A DNA stretch of 64,000 nt from Kappaphycus alvarezii (GCA_002205965.3 NADL03000604.1:1116001-1180000); one strand, 5' to 3'; positions 35,701-48,960 are shown, counted from the first letter of the stretch. Notes: a model not told the origin generated them from the sequence alone. Translations and numbers: made by a program.

Positions 35701-38700
35701 TAATTGATTTAACTTTGCGGACGATTAGTTGTTTATCGGTTATTCGGGCTCCAAATTTAGATTCTCTTAAAAAGCAGTAAAAATTATGCAATATAAGGAT
35801 GGCTACGGAGGGAACATGACAGAGGTACTCTAGAATATTTAAAGAAAGGAAAGGAGGAAGATAATGAGATTCCTTTGATTGTTGTCGTGGAGGGTTTCTG
35901 ACGGAGAATTATTTCATTTAAAGTTGTTGAATTTGGCAAATTTGGGATTGTTAAATTCACCGTCGGCGAATTCGAAGGGTTCAAGAAATTTTTTGATTTT
36001 TGTCCCGAAACTTGACATCAACATAGTGTAGAGTCTTCCATTTAATAATAAATTAATTTAAGTAGCCCGTATGAATCCTGCTTGAAGAATAGCGACATGT
36101 CAAGTTTGATGGTTTCATTTCAAGTTCATGGGAAGGGCGATCAGTAACCGTAAGATTTAAGTATTCGTAAGTATATAAGATGGCAAAAGGTGGTTTGAGC
36201 GGCCGCAATCGTTCATTACATGAAAAAAGTGAATTTTTTTGGTCTGATGTAGATTTCTTGTATGATTTGGTATACTAACTGGGCACATAAATGTTAGAAA
36301 TAAAATAAATGAAAATCATGAGTGGCGGTTATTGGAGCGATGGTGTGATGGTGTGAGTTGATAAATGAAGAAGCGTTCATTAATGAAAGACATAAGACTT
36401 TATTCGTTCCTGTGAACTTTTCTTATGAATCTCGCTTAGAATTTTCATTCTTCTGTTTTAGCACCCTTGATGCAGAAAGAGAACTACTCTTTGAAAATGG
36501 TGGAACTATCTAGTACTTCAATGATTGAGAAAAGTTCAATAAATGAGCACACCGAGAATTCCCTTAAGTCCCCTAAGTTTGGCCAGTTGGTCTAGAACCT
36601 TGACGGTTTAGATTTTATGTAACTTTGCTACAGTATGGGTGCAAAATTAAGTGAAAGATTTGAAATTATTTCATTTCTAAATAAGTATGATTACGTTTGT
36701 AAGGGAAGCTTGTATGCCATCAAGACAGTTGATAATGATTGGATCTATCTATTTGATTTTTCTTGTTTTGGATGGAGGATGACTTCTAGTCCGACCTACA
36801 GAGTTGATTTGCTTGGCTCTGTGTGGCTGGATTGGATTCCTTGTTTGATTCGAATTTGGAAAAATATCTTTCCATATAATCTAGGGCTGCTGCGAAAGCT
36901 CGCATTATGTCTGCATATTTTGGTATCGGTATGTTAACGGCAAGAACAATCTGAATTTTTCATCATAAAAGTTGTTAGTGAAAAAGGCATTCTAGATTTA
37001 TGGTTACGTTTATGGATTTTAGGCAAGTTCAAAGGAAAGGATAAATTTTATGTCCGAGTAGCTCAGGTTGAATATTCGAAATCCTCGTATTATAAGTTCT
37101 TGGTATCTTCTTGAGGATAAAAAGGCTTTGTGGAGTTAGAGCTTATACAGTTGTAGTCAAATATCAGCCGTTTTGATTGACTATATGTAGTATGATGGGA
37201 CAAAGGCGATTAATTGATCGACTTTGGATTTATCCAGGAACACAGTGTATGCAGGTAAACAGAATTTAAGAAATGCGCAGCAAATATGAGATACAGTTTG
37301 CTTAACTGGTACTCCGTCGGGATTGAGGTTGGTTTGAAACTAGAAATTGTGAAGCATCCTTCACGATGTTATGTATTTCTTTTAAAATTAAGTCAAGAAA
37401 GGGGTTTAGCTCTTCATTTTCTAGTGTACATGATTTCAATGATTTCGATTTAGAAAAGAAGAGAGGGTAGTTCCTTAAAAACCTTCAAATTTAGTTACTG
37501 GCTTGAAGTTCATATTCATATATTTCAATTTACAGAGCTCTTTGAATTTATAATAAATTATATTAATTTTCGGGGGTCGACGAAGTGAAAATGGGCTTCC
37601 CAATTGTCATCTCTTGAAGTAGGTGTTGATTTGCACCAATAATCGACTTTTAGAACGTAAGCTAGCACCAGAAAATTCTGAGTACAGTTTGAAGGTGAGT
37701 AGAAGGTGTAGCAGTTGTCAGAGTATCGGGTTGCATTGAAATAGTTTTGATGCTTGCAGTGCATGGCGATTGACTCTCCTTGTAATCGGGGGATCGAGTT
37801 AGAGATTTGCTTCGAACAAATAAAATACTAAAAAATATATTTGGCAAGCTCGTTATTGGACTGCAGTAAATTTGTAGTGCCATAAATATTACGTTTTACA
37901 CTGCCATGAATAACTCAATAAAAATTAAAATTAATGACTACTACATATTTTTGCGGAGAAAATGAAGTAATATAACCTTTCTTCGGTTTTTCAGATGAAC
38001 ATCAATCTCACATGCGGACTTTATTGTCATGTCAATATTCGGACACGAATGATTACATCATTGCGCACATGTGTCGTAGCGATAACAGGCAATCATGTGG
38101 TCGTAAAGAGGGAACGGAAAATGGAGTAACTATTAATGGGGCTTGAAATCAAAATTTTTGGCAGATGGGGTTAAGGAAGAGTAGAAATACCATGAAAGAT
38201 CTGTGCTAAAACAAAAAATTCGTTTCGAAATGCGCGATTCCGTAATGCAAAATCGGTGCTACAGAAGCATCGACAGTTCTAGATGCTTTTAGAACTCTTC
38301 ATGTAGCTATTCACAAAGTGCTCGCGAACCAGCAGACAAGTAAAGAGCGGCAAAAGGGGTATTTTTGGAACCAAAGCCCTTGAAGGGGAGATTTATGGAA
38401 AGTCTGAAGTATGATTGTGGAGCGTGTCATGCAAACAGAGGATGATGAAAAATTGATGAGATTTGGCAATAGGTTGGTGCTAGAAGTGTTGCCTATGAAA
38501 CTCTTGACCGCAGAAGTTTTCGATAGGGGACTTGAGATTATCTTTTACCCTGCAGAGGCAGGCGGGGTATTTCGCATTCGATTTGTAGTACAGGGCGGTA
38601 AAGGTGAGGGTGTCTTCTCCTTTGTGTGAAAATTGGCTTCCTATTCGCCGAATCTCAAGTCGGTAGCAATGGGCGCATTTTTACAGTATCATTCACTGCT

Positions 38701-41700
38701 GTGATGCCGTGAAAAATCTACACAAATTTGGAGTAGAGCTGTCAATTAACTGGCTATGCTTGTAATGTCACAGTATGGTATGTCGAGTCTTTTCAAGTGA
38801 GCGCTGGCATATATTTTCAAATTCTTTCAATCATTTTGTGTGAGAATTACATCACGTAATGCAGGTCTAAGCGAAGTTGGCCCAGTACTTTACAGTAGTT
38901 AGGATGATTTTTTAAAAAATTCCGTTATTATTTAAGTGATAACTATAAAGCATTAATAGTCGTTCTGTTGAGCTGAATAAAATTAAAGTGATCTTTAACG
39001 GAGTGATATATCTAAACTACACTTTGCAACAGAATAATTTTCCATTTTGACTAAATAATCCCAATGTAAAGTACAGTATACTGTACAATAGAGGTCTACG
39101 GGCGTCTTTACTCGTTACGCACCCCATATCAATTGCTCCCTCACTAGATTCATGGCTCTGTGTGTGGATTAATTTGATGAGTAAAGAGCGGGTATTAAAC
39201 AGACGAACAATTTCTTACTGGGCCTATAAAAGCTCATCATTAGTTGTCTAGCGCGACCAGTTCTGCCTATGAAGCCCCGAGTATACTTAGCATGAACTTA
39301 GGTCATTCCTTGTCACGACGTTGACATATATGAGAAGTTATATGGCTGCAGATAGAATCCAAAGGCCTTAATTTCCTCCTTGGTACTTTATACATCCTAA
39401 CCATAATGTTCTTCCCCTTCGCGAGCGTTGCAGCTTACGTTAAAGAAAATTTAAGCCTTTTCTTTCTTCATCAATAGTGGATCTGTGACTAAAACATCAT
39501 CCTGAGGATTCATAGGCGAGTGCATTTAGATATTTATGTACGTTACGACATGATAATTTTAATTATTAATCAGCTACTCTCGAAGCTCTACGCCACTGTC
39601 GGCTACGGCAAGCCTTCCAGTCTAATTCACTCTGAAATAGTACCCAAAAGAATTCTGAATTCAGGAAGCTGACAAGTAACCTACATACTCGCTCACTCAC
39701 GTGATCGCAGTTAAGATATTAACAACTTAATTTAACATTTTGCAGGCATCAAAATTATCAACCACTCCCTTTACAGTAGCGATTAAAACGACATCCAGCG
39801 GTTGATTGCAACTGAATTTCCCCGGTGGCGAGAAATAAACTTCAATATTTTCCAGTTGTAGTACAACTTTAGTAGCATCCTAACTAAACAGTTATATATC
39901 ATCGAACTGACTTTCTAGTTAAAGTACGCATTACAAACCTTTCGAGGCGCCAGAGCTACGAAAAAAATAAAAGGTGGTTTATCCAGGCCTTTTTGTTAGA
40001 GTGATAGTCTATCCATAGCTTATACCTATATTTTCCTCTACATGTATTAGGACTCTCGGACCAAAAAGTAATCATCAAAATAAGTTTTTCCGAACTGCAA
40101 TGATTGCAAAAGGCTAAGAAAATGGCGCAAGTTTTACTGGGTTTGGAACTAGCAGATGGTTTAGGTAATGGAGACCAGCCGGGTGACTGCAGATGTAATA
40201 ATGCAAATTAATCTGCGTTAGACACCTCTTTTGGCGCAAATGCAGATATTTTCTGTAAAATAGCCCGTAATATGACTTATTCAATGCACTATATACTCTG
40301 ATCGCGTCCTGACAAACGAGTCTAAATTTTATTCCGTGCTTTTTGTGAATTTTTAACTAAAGACTCGAGAACTTTCGTGACTGCCTTTTGCTGGCTGGAA
40401 AACGTTTTATCAACTGCTAGTGGAGATTCACCTTGGTGAAATGGAATTATGCCAATTGGTTGAACACCTTTGGATATGCTTTTTCACACATAAAGGTATA
40501 AATTGCCGTTTCTATACGTGGAGCCGCACCTGTCAGTGCCCTCGGACTTTCCTTTTAATTTGGTACAAAATGGAAATTCGCTTTGCTTGAACGGCCAAGG
40601 TTCGCGATATCGTGGCCTGATGAGGTGGCATTTATGGCTTAGATTATGTTCTTTTCAATCAAGTGAGGGCACTTTGTGACCTGCAATTGCTGCTCTTGCA
40701 GCAACTTTAGTGTTCTGCGATTTATTCTATTTTTGAAGGATTATTAGTACAACAGCTATAGCCAAATATCTGGCTTTTTCATATCTGCCAGTTATCCTGA
40801 TTTAAACAAAAAAAGTTAGCTTCACTTTTTAAATATATGTTCTTGCTCCCTTTTGTTCTAAAAACTATTTTATCAGTTCTAAAATGCTATACACATAAAA
40901 TTTACGATATTTTTAATATTTGGAGTACGAAACAACTTTTTGATACCTGCATATTAGTTTTGATTTGCCACATGTTATCCTTTTACTACCCGCACTTGGA
41001 TGCTTTCGCTGAATTCGTTTAGAGTTGAAGCGATGGAAAAACAGTTACTGCAATTATGTGATTTTTAGAGAATCCTTTATTGTAATATTTATGGTAACAT
41101 ACATAAAACAGTTTTTGATAGGCCACATTTACAAAAAAATAATGGTATGATGAAGGTTTTTTGTGCCCATATGAGGAAAATAGTATCAAGGATAGACAAT
41201 AGAGCTTTGGAAATCTTGCAAGGGGCAGCGATGTAAGCTTTGTAGTAACATCGTTGTTTGTTTCGATGTTACCGACAGAGGCCACAATTTCATAATCTTT
41301 GCTTTCCGTGTTCAATGGAAGCCATTTAGTTGAGCTTTTTTCTCGCACAAATCACCCCTGAGAGATGTAACCGGTGCACTTCCCTTTGATTGCTGGGAGC
41401 AAGACGTAAGTTCCTCTTCTGAGGTGGGAGAACTGCGGTTACTTGGGGATTCTCCTATTGAAAGCAACTTTTCACCCATTTCCTTACTATTTTCATGAAG
41501 AACTTAAAGAAATTCTTCCATTTCTACGTCAGCGCGTGTTGGTAGATCAAGTTTGCATGACAAGTGGTAACGACTTGTCATCAATGCCATTCGTGACAGG
41601 CTACAAAATGTTGCCACCTGTGCCCTCATACCCATACATACATGTGACATGTAATATGTAAATAAGTTACTACTGTACTGTTCATTTTTTGTGAAAAAGT

Positions 41701-42650
41701 GCCCTGTATTTTGAAAAAGAAAAAATCCGAATTTTATTCGATTTTAAAATTTTACCTCTGCAACATCGGCTTCCTTGCGGCTTTGAAGCAACTTTCTATG
41801 CATAAAATGGAATGAATAAATTGTGTTGCAAAAAGGGAAACAAGAACCACTTTCTGCGATAAGTAGACGAAATTATAATGCAATTTAATGCAAAATGAGG
41901 TAATACTTTGAGTTTAGAAGCTGAATCCAGAATCTATAGATATTGACGTTTCGAAGATATACAGCAATCAGAGAGATGAAGAGACTCAAACTAGCCATCA
42001 GTTATCTAATCAAAAGGTGGGCCAACGTAACAATGACCACATCCTCAACTCACCGTGCATCGTTAAAGAAAGGCCCAGAAATGATTCAAGAGTGCCGTTT
42101 TGGCCATCGACCGGGGAGCAACCATTCTTGATGCCATTAATATTTCCGGAATACCACAGAAATACGCTCAGATTTACCTTTCGTTAACAATTCACTGGGT
42201 CCCAAGATTCTTCGTAAGTTTTTAGATGGGAAAAAGCAATAAATTTGATTATGTAAACCGTCGAAAGAAGAGAAAAATGAATGGATAGCATGTAATGCAA
42301 AGATCTTAACGACATATTTTGCAATGATCGAAAAGACCATAACCCAGAATTATATCAATAAACTGCGTATTACAAACTTTGATAAAATTGGATATTTCCC
42401 CATTTAATTCGCACAAAAGTGTTAATGACTCGAGGGAATGCTGATATGCGATGTACCCTCATATTTCGGAACATCGACCAAATCAAAATTTTGCCAACGG
42501 TAATATCGGGACACCAATTTCTGTTTTTAAAAGATGCTCAATCAAGTATCGCGTCATCCAAAGTTTTGGGATGGATAGTGTCGAATCACTTTTTTCATGC
42601 TTTATAGATCTAAGGTGGTGACTAAAGCTGATGTTGCTGCCGTCAATGGC
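32740..42650. other. AT-rich desert
   Basis: About 10 kb with no frame longer than about 110 codons and no recognisable protein motif, RNA gene or clear element boundary. Frames at 36635-36937 (plus) and 41019-41348 (minus) reach 100-109 codons but look like AT-rich low-content translation. Confidence 0.4.
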
Positions 42651-42659
42651 AACGTATTC

Positions 42660-43043
42660 TACAAGTGGGCACAACATTTCTTTTCAATCAGAATAAATCA
42701 ATGCTGGTAATCGGAAGGTAATTCTATTTTAATATGTGCTTAGGAGGCATATAAGTTTACCGTTTTACAGCTTCTACATGTAAAGAGTGTTATTATGTAT
42801 GTTATCCCGTTTTATACAACTAATCAGACAACTGTTAAATGTTGTTGTAGTACAAGTGGGCACAACATTTCTTTTCAATCAGAATAAATCAATGCTGGTA
42901 ATCGGAAGGTAATTCTATTTTAATATGTGCTTAGGAGGCATATAAGTTTTACCGTTTTACAGCTTCTACATGTAAAGAGTGTTATTATGTATGTTATCCC
43001 GTTTTATACAACTAATCAGACAACTGTTAAATGTTGTTGTAGT
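42660..43043. repeat. Near-identical 191-bp tandem duplication
   Basis: 42660-42850 is repeated head to tail at 42851-43042. By eye the only difference is one extra T in the second copy (AAGTTT against AAGTTTT). Each unit begins TACAAGTGGGCACAACATTT and ends ATGTTGTTGTAG. The unit has no coding content. Confidence 0.9.
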
Positions 43044-43445
43044 AAACCCGTTCAAGGAATACATTCGGCAGAGTTTTAAGTCTATAATGCGCGTTGATTG
43101 ACATAAAGCTTATGATTTTTTCGATCATCTCGAATTTGGTCGAGAGACATATGAAAAAGGATTCAAAAGAAGCACTATTTTCAGTGCATTTGCAATGTCA
43201 GGAACTCAGTCTTTCGATAAAACTACATTGCTATCTTTTTCCGGCAATTATGATGACTCTTATAACTATAAAATGCTAATAGGGCAGCAATGGAAATATT
43301 TTTTACGATTCAAGCCAGAAATAGCAAGAGAGAGCTGAATCATAAATGTTGTGGTTCCAAAGCAAGGTTTTATAAAATACAGTTTAGGGATTGGTGTCAA
43401 GTCAGGCTCTGCCCTTCAGCTATTGTCTATCCGTCATAGCAATTT

Positions 43446-43479
43446 CCTCATATGAGTCACACTATGTCCTCATATGAGG
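43446..43479. repeat. Paired CCTCATATGAGG palindromes
   Basis: CCTCATATGAGT at 43446-43457 and the perfect 12-bp palindrome CCTCATATGAGG at 43468-43479. The same word recurs at 41167, 43831, 45473-45484 and 55451, and as degenerate forms at 45841 and 55385. Confidence 0.6.
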
Positions 43480-45225
43480 TCAGTTTCCGTTACATTTTGG
43501 AAAGGTAAATTTTTTGGAAGCCCAAAATTTTTACTGCAAAAGAGTCTTCTTATCTTAAGTTACAGTACAGTAATTCCTACTGTACATGAGCATTCGTTTC
43601 TGAAACCCCCACGATAATAAGAACTATATTTCCTTCCAAAATGAAGTCGTTTTCACAACTTCTTGCGAAGAGCCAACGTTGGTGAGGGAAAATTGCTCTA
43701 ACCTTAACCGAGGTCAAAAATCTTGAAACATTTGTTTTGATCGGCCATCTAAACTCATAAATTAATGCGGAGGGACAAAAACTGCGCTGAGGTAAAAAAT
43801 TTTACTGAAAAAGAAGTGCTAAAAGTAGTCTTCATATGAGGACAACGGCCAGATAAAAAACAGCGTAACGACATGGCATAGATCTGATTGTTCAAAGTCC
43901 GGAGCGCGATGCGCGAAAGTCTGCATCTAAAGCAATAAATTATTCACAGACGCAGAAGTTTCGATCTAGGAGGCTTCCTTTTGAGAGCTGTGCCTATATT
44001 GCTCCTCACAAGCTGGGTATTTTTGCAGAAAATTCCAAGAAAAGACTTCCCACTCTTCGTGCACAAGCAATCCATACTTGCGTGAATATTAGTCGTTCAT
44101 TTTTGAGCCCCAAGCTCTTCAAGTATTAATGGCAGTGTACGAGCTATGATATGACTTTGATACACAAACTGGTTGTTTCTTCAACCATTCATCTGTATAC
44201 CCAGGGATGGGGGAACTATTAGCGAAAAAGGGCTAATTTATTCTTACTTTATTCTCCTTGAATCGGCTGTAATAGAAAGAAAGAAGATTTAGTAGTTTCC
44301 TCTGCACATGAGCTTTCCATAGAAATGAAAACTTTACAATTGGTGAGAAATAAGCACTTTTTTAATTTCCCCCTTTTTTGTTCAAGAATGAGGGCAACCC
44401 ACTGGTGTATTTCGCAGATATGAACTTTATCCTGTGGTATAAAGATGCAAGATTCACCCCCGTTTCTGGTTACAAGCTTGTTGAGCCACAATGTGTTGGA
44501 GAGAAATGAAGTTATGTAGTGGCCTTAAAAAGACTATCTCGTTATAAGCACGGCTTTGTGGACATTTACCTTGATACTGTCCACTATAAACGTGGGGAAA
44601 TTGTGAATCTGAATGATTCCTAACCTTTCGTGGCAATAGAATGTCCGTTTTTGATATTTAATCCTCTAGTCCGAGAAACCGAGTATATAAAGCCGCTAAA
44701 TGGCCAATTATATAATTCATTTACTAGTGTAGTAAAATGTAGCGCCATGGGCTGATACTTGTTTTGTACAAAGATTCTAGTGTATAGTAAAATATTTAAT
44801 GTATAGTCTTGTAAAGTTTCTGCTACAAAACTTGTAGACGCAGTCTCAAAATCTTTTCTCGCCTTTATGAATTACAAATTTATGAAAATTTAGATTTAAT
44901 TAATCCAAAAAAAAAATTAAAAAGGGTTTGGTTTCAAGTGAGTATTCATCTATGTATTATGAAGGATATACCCAAATGTTAGTGTAATTTCACTTCTTTG
45001 CCTTTTTCTGACAACTGACAACTCGCAAAGAGGCTTACAGTTAAAACCGTACTTTAATGTTCAACCTAGAACTTGAACGTTATGTTTATGCACTGTACAG
45101 TGCTGTAAGCTTGAGCTGACCTACTTTAGATCAGCTCAAGCAAGTTTAGGCTTAGACACTCACCGTCGTTTATATATCTTCTGGAAACTTCCTTCGATCA
45201 ACAGAAAGCATCGGTCGACTCGCCT
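43480..45225. other. No recognisable gene
   Basis: AT-rich with short frames only (for example 80 codons at 44249-44491, minus, unrecognised). It may be internal or flanking sequence of the CATATGAGG repeat family. Confidence 0.3.
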
Positions 45226-45232
45226 TGAAGTC

Positions 45233-45484
45233 TATATAAGCCCCGGTCTCTCTACATTTTCTACCTGAGTAAAGTTTCTTACTACCTTCTACTCTCTCAT
45301 CTCTCCATCTCGGTCCCTCACTCTTACTGCCCTTCTCTCTATCTCTCCTGCTCTCCGCTCTCTCCCTCACTCCTGTCAGGCTCCCTCGCTCCCACTCTCT
45401 CGTTCTGTCCATCACCAAAAAGGTCAGAATCGTCACTTTTCGCTGTCTTCTGTCTATCCGCATTAGCACTGCCCTCATATGAGG
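45233..45484 (+). promoter_or_regulatory. TATA-bearing, pyrimidine-rich promoter, possibly LTR U3/R
   Basis: TATATAAG at 45233-45240 is followed by CCCCGGTCTCTCTACATTTT and 180 bp of CT-rich sequence, ending at the palindrome CCTCATATGAGG. A related arrangement, TATAAAGCCCGGCGC then TTCTACATTCTC, occurs at 55781-55815. Spacing from TATA to the CTACATT element (about 20-26 bp) fits a transcription start. No gene follows, so a solo LTR is a reasonable reading. Confidence 0.4.
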
Positions 45485-45609
45485 CACTTTTAATACAAAT
45501 ATTTAAGGTAAGTGAAGCGATTAAAAGAAATTTTTTCGGCCAGTAGATATTTAAGAGAAAAGATACTCTTGAGACGTAGAGTTACAGTAAACATTTGTTC
45601 ACTAACTGA

Positions 45610-45860
45610 AAACTCCACACCACTTTGGCTAAAGAATCCACCTACAGGTACTGAAAGGGTAAAATGTGGCGTTATGGAACTAAATAGAATGTTTTCGATT
45701 GGAAAAAATTGGGTCGTACTCTGACCAGCGTTAAAATGACCTAAAAGTTTGTTTTAATCAAATTTCAGTACTTTTTAAAGTATACGTTTGAGTACAAATT
45801 GCAAAAAAAGTACTTCAACATGTAGCCCTAAACTATGTTCTCATATTAGGAAAATGGTCT
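45610..45860 (+). repeat. Dispersed repeat, copy 1 (partner at 55050)
   Basis: AACTCCACACCACTTTGGCTA ... GGTACTGAAAGGGTAAAAT at 45610-45666 and AGCCCTAAACTATGTTCTCA at about 45825 match, in the same order, 55052-55110 and 55271-55310. The part before and around GGTACTGAAAGG also matches as protein (GTERVKCG against GTERIKYG). This could be coincidence or an old coding block. Confidence 0.5.
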
Positions 45861-46259
45861 GATAGAAACTAGCAATATTTCATGCACTAAGGGATGTTAT
45901 GGGTCCAGGGATATACGCCCTATCACGGGAACAGTTTGCTGCATTACCGTAAGGTTCGATGCTGATCCCTTTACCTGGACGCACCCCTGCACTTGGGGGG
46001 ATCAAAATTGTACTGTACTTGGCTAATTTCTATTTTTCAAAACTCATGTCATGAATTGATTGCATTTTTGCACATTTCTGTAATCAATTAATTGCATGGT
46101 TATGTAATTATTTTCCAAACATTCTTTGTCTCTCTGTTTACTTGTGTCCTTTTGAACCAATTGCCCTTGCCCTCGCACCCATCAACACCCAAAGACGACT
46201 CAATTGGGTGCAACAGGAGGCATAAGCTAAGTCTTTACGCACGACGACGCATTCTCAGC

Positions 46260-46935
46260 CTCCCCCAGCTCTGAGCTGCATGGCGCCGACGAATTAAGGA
46301 TCCGGATCCCTGGCCTCACCTGCGACCACCGCCCCGCCGTCTAGTTCCCCTTCACCCTCGCTACCAACGCTACCAAGGTGTCGCGGGCACACTGAACCGT
46401 TATTCTATCCCGTCACCTTGGATTACCGACACGGAGTGCATTTGGCTAACTTCCAAACATTGCAAGCGCAGTACGTGCCCTCTTCGAAATCACACGACCG
46501 ACCTCTTTTCTTCCGGGTTCAACCGCACAAACAGCCACTACGCGCTCCGCAACGAGTTGGAGTACCATGTCTTCCGTGCCGTCGGACTTAAGTGCCGAAC
46601 GAAAGTTTATCCCCTCATCCCTGGCACCGACTTTAAGAATGCGTACATTATGATTCATCCCCCGCCGATCCGGGACGCGAAGAGACATGGTCCGTCGCCT
46701 GTGACACTACTGTCGTTCCCCCGTCCAAAATCGATATATGCACTACGGCTACCTCAGCTGATGGCGGTGCTGCTGTGGTGGAGCACCATGACAAGGTACA
46801 GGATCTGGAACGCAAGCTATCGCGCCGCCTCCCGCCATCCTCTGAAATCCAGATCCGTGTACTGAACCTCATCTTTCAACCTATTGCGTTTGACTGTGGA
46901 CTGATTGAGTCTGACGGCTTGAAATGGAGTTGACA
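46260..46935 (+). pseudogene. Decayed non-LTR copy, endonuclease region
   Basis: A GC-rich plus-strand block in AT-rich surroundings. It reads RNELEYHVFRAVGLKCRTKV and YPLIPGTDFKNAYIMIHPPP. These align with the long copy's GRELFKAAGVSVQYEVKYLL and PGLNARPSDILVYP. QPIAFDCGLIES near 46880 matches LAFDSLGTPSLE. The nuclease PSD has become KNAY, so it would be inactive. Frame changes occur on both sides. Confidence 0.55.
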
Positions 46936-47072
46936 ATGCTCGTTTTTATTTCTTCGAAAAAGTCGCTAATTAGGCTCCAATCCCTGGTCTAACTGGATTC
47001 TTCTTCTTCTGTAAGAGTTTGTGTTTCCGAAAAAAGATATGTAACGGCTGAGAATCTCAAACCGACAACTTG

Positions 47073-47417
47073 TCACGATATTTCCAAGCTTGGATTCTGT
47101 ATGTACTTTGACGGAGAGGAGCTACTCCCAAGAGGCCTGCGATCGACAAAATCGACACTTTTCATCAGAATGAGAACTCTAAAAGACATCAAAATTTCAC
47201 CTGGTGTACAAGGATTGAAATAGTTACTTTCCAAGGCGAAGTTTAGTGACTGGAAATTTTGTAGAAAGTAATGGCATCGGAAACATCCGCATAAATTATC
47301 GATAAGGTGTTCATACCTTGGGGAGCGATACCTGAAAGAAAAAAACCACCAACCAGGCCATTCATTTTCTTGGGGAGCGATACCTGAAAGAAAAAGACCA
47401 CCAACCAGGCCATTCAT
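47073..47417 (-). pseudogene. Ty3/gypsy RT fragment (weak)
   Basis: The minus-strand product includes YEHLIDNLCGCFRCHYFLQN, FQSLNFALESNYFNP and VDFVDRRPLGSSSSPSKYIQ. This follows the Ty3 RT pattern 'LID.L..a..F..LD...gY.q.' and 'f..mPFGL..AP..Fq', with the motif A Asp lost. The frame also runs through the tandem 52-bp repeat at 47317-47420, which adds an artificial N-terminus. It is only a scrap of RT and the similarity is loose. Confidence 0.42.
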
Positions 47418-47420
47418 TTT
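47317..47420. repeat. 52-bp tandem duplication
   Basis: CTTGGGGAGCGATACCTGAA...ATTCATTTT is present twice head to tail (47317-47368 and 47369-47420). The copies differ by about one base in the A-rich middle (AAAAACC against AAAGACC). Confidence 0.85.
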
Positions 47421-47424
47421 CCGG

Positions 47425-48575
47425 CTACTTGGAGTGAAATTTACATTTAAATTTAGTATTACCTCCTTCCGAGTCCACTTTCTGCCATATGGAACTGTCT
47501 CCGACCAATATTATTCTATTTCTTCTGTTCTTACACCTTCAGAATGATCTTTTGCGATTTAAATTGGGCTTTTACTCGGCCTTGTACCTGGGCTCGTACT
47601 CCCATCAGATTCCGCGGGAGCGTCAGTCTCCATTGCAATACCACCTTAAAGTGGCCTTTCATCAACTGTCCTCGCAGATCTTATTAAATTTTGAAAAATA
47701 CCCGCTATCTACTGAAAAGAAGGAGCTTCCCATTTTCTTTAAATTGATATGTTTAATTTCTAACTCTTTAGAACAGTCCAGCAATTCCCAATTAGTCACA
47801 ACCAGTTCTGAAATCTTACATTCTTCCCATTTTCTCGATCCCCGCGACTGTTTCTGACACTATTCTTGTCCTCCAATTGGACCTGTACAAAGAACTACGC
47901 TTGACATGAGATTTAAGAAAGCGCGATTTGGTTTGGAACCTATTTCCAAGGAGCAAACGTCTTTCGTTCAATTTTACCATCTTGAAAGAAATTGGAGTGA
48001 GATTGCGAGAAAGAAATGGTTGTGTGAGATAGTGAAGGTGCAAAAGCTTCGAATGACAAAGTTACACAGGTGGACAAGACCTAAGAGAAAATAAAGAGCT
48101 GACAAGGGCGGTAAAAAATTGTTTGAATTTTTTTGTTTTTACAAAATGTCATCAATTGATTACATATTTAATCAATTAAAGATACTTTTTCAATGGACAA
48201 TAGAGATGAAAGCACGCAGTTTTCAACGGGTTGCAGGTAAAAAGAATTTAATGAACCAAATTTATGTGTACTCATTGAATGGACACTTTTTTGAACGACC
48301 TGTACTGTATTACTATGGACGAGAAGAGAAAAACCATGCAGAGTACGATATAAGCTCCACGGATCCCCCATTGGTATTCAGTCAAGTTTTCATGCGCCAC
48401 TTTTTGCTTACTGTAGTTTTTATTTTTATTCAAACTTTAGCTCTAGCATGGATGAGATGAGACTGGTAATAGAGGTTGAAGCTGAAAGGGAAGGTTGGAT
48501 AAGGAAGGTGGGGGGAATGAAAGGAAGTTCGCCAGCTCTGGCCAGATTTTATTTGGAGGTGCTCAAGTCGCAACT
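47425..48575. other. No firm gene
   Basis: Plus frames 47489-47857 (122 codons) and 48119-48460 (113 codons, aromatic-rich with a hydrophobic C-terminus) have no recognisable domain and no promoter-like context. I leave them as uncertain open frames. Confidence 0.25.
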
Positions 48576-48960
48576 TATATAGAACTATTTCGCCACACCA
48601 ACGGTGCACAACACTACATCACATCATCATGTGTATGCACTAACTCACCAACTGCACGTAACCTCACAATCACTACACGTCCCCAAATTCACAACACAAC
48701 TCTTACACATGCAACGACATGTATACACGCAACTACTGTAACCGCCACCACTGTACTTGACTCATCACCATAGTGCATCAACACCCATCAACCTGTACTG
48801 TATGTCCACGTACATACCATACCTGTCCACTCTGTACTGCACAGCCGTACTGTACAGCATAGCCATATGTACTAGCTACACACGTGTACGCCAGAACAAC
48901 CCACTAGAGCCACGACACTTGTACGCACCACGATGCATATGAGCATTTGCAGTAGCCAAT
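48575..48960. repeat. A/C-rich low-complexity tract
   Basis: The plus strand is almost free of G over long stretches, with many ACAACAC, CATGCAAC and CACCAC words. It ends in ACTGTAC-type words around 48800-48860. It is open in two frames only because of composition. Confidence 0.6.

Noticed and set aside
36635..36937. 100-codon ORF containing a kinase-like AIK
   Set aside because: No glycine loop, HRD or DFG. The composition is that of AT-rich random translation.
45170..45487. 105-codon Arg/Glu-rich minus-strand ORF
   Set aside because: It is the complement of a CT-rich promoter-like tract. Low complexity explains the open frame.
45512..45724. 70-codon plus-strand ORF as a small gene
   Set aside because: It overlaps a dispersed repeat shared with 55 kb and has no domain or independent promoter.
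48495..48942. Thr/His-rich plus-strand ORFs
   Set aside because: They follow from the A/C-rich tract and have no conserved motif.
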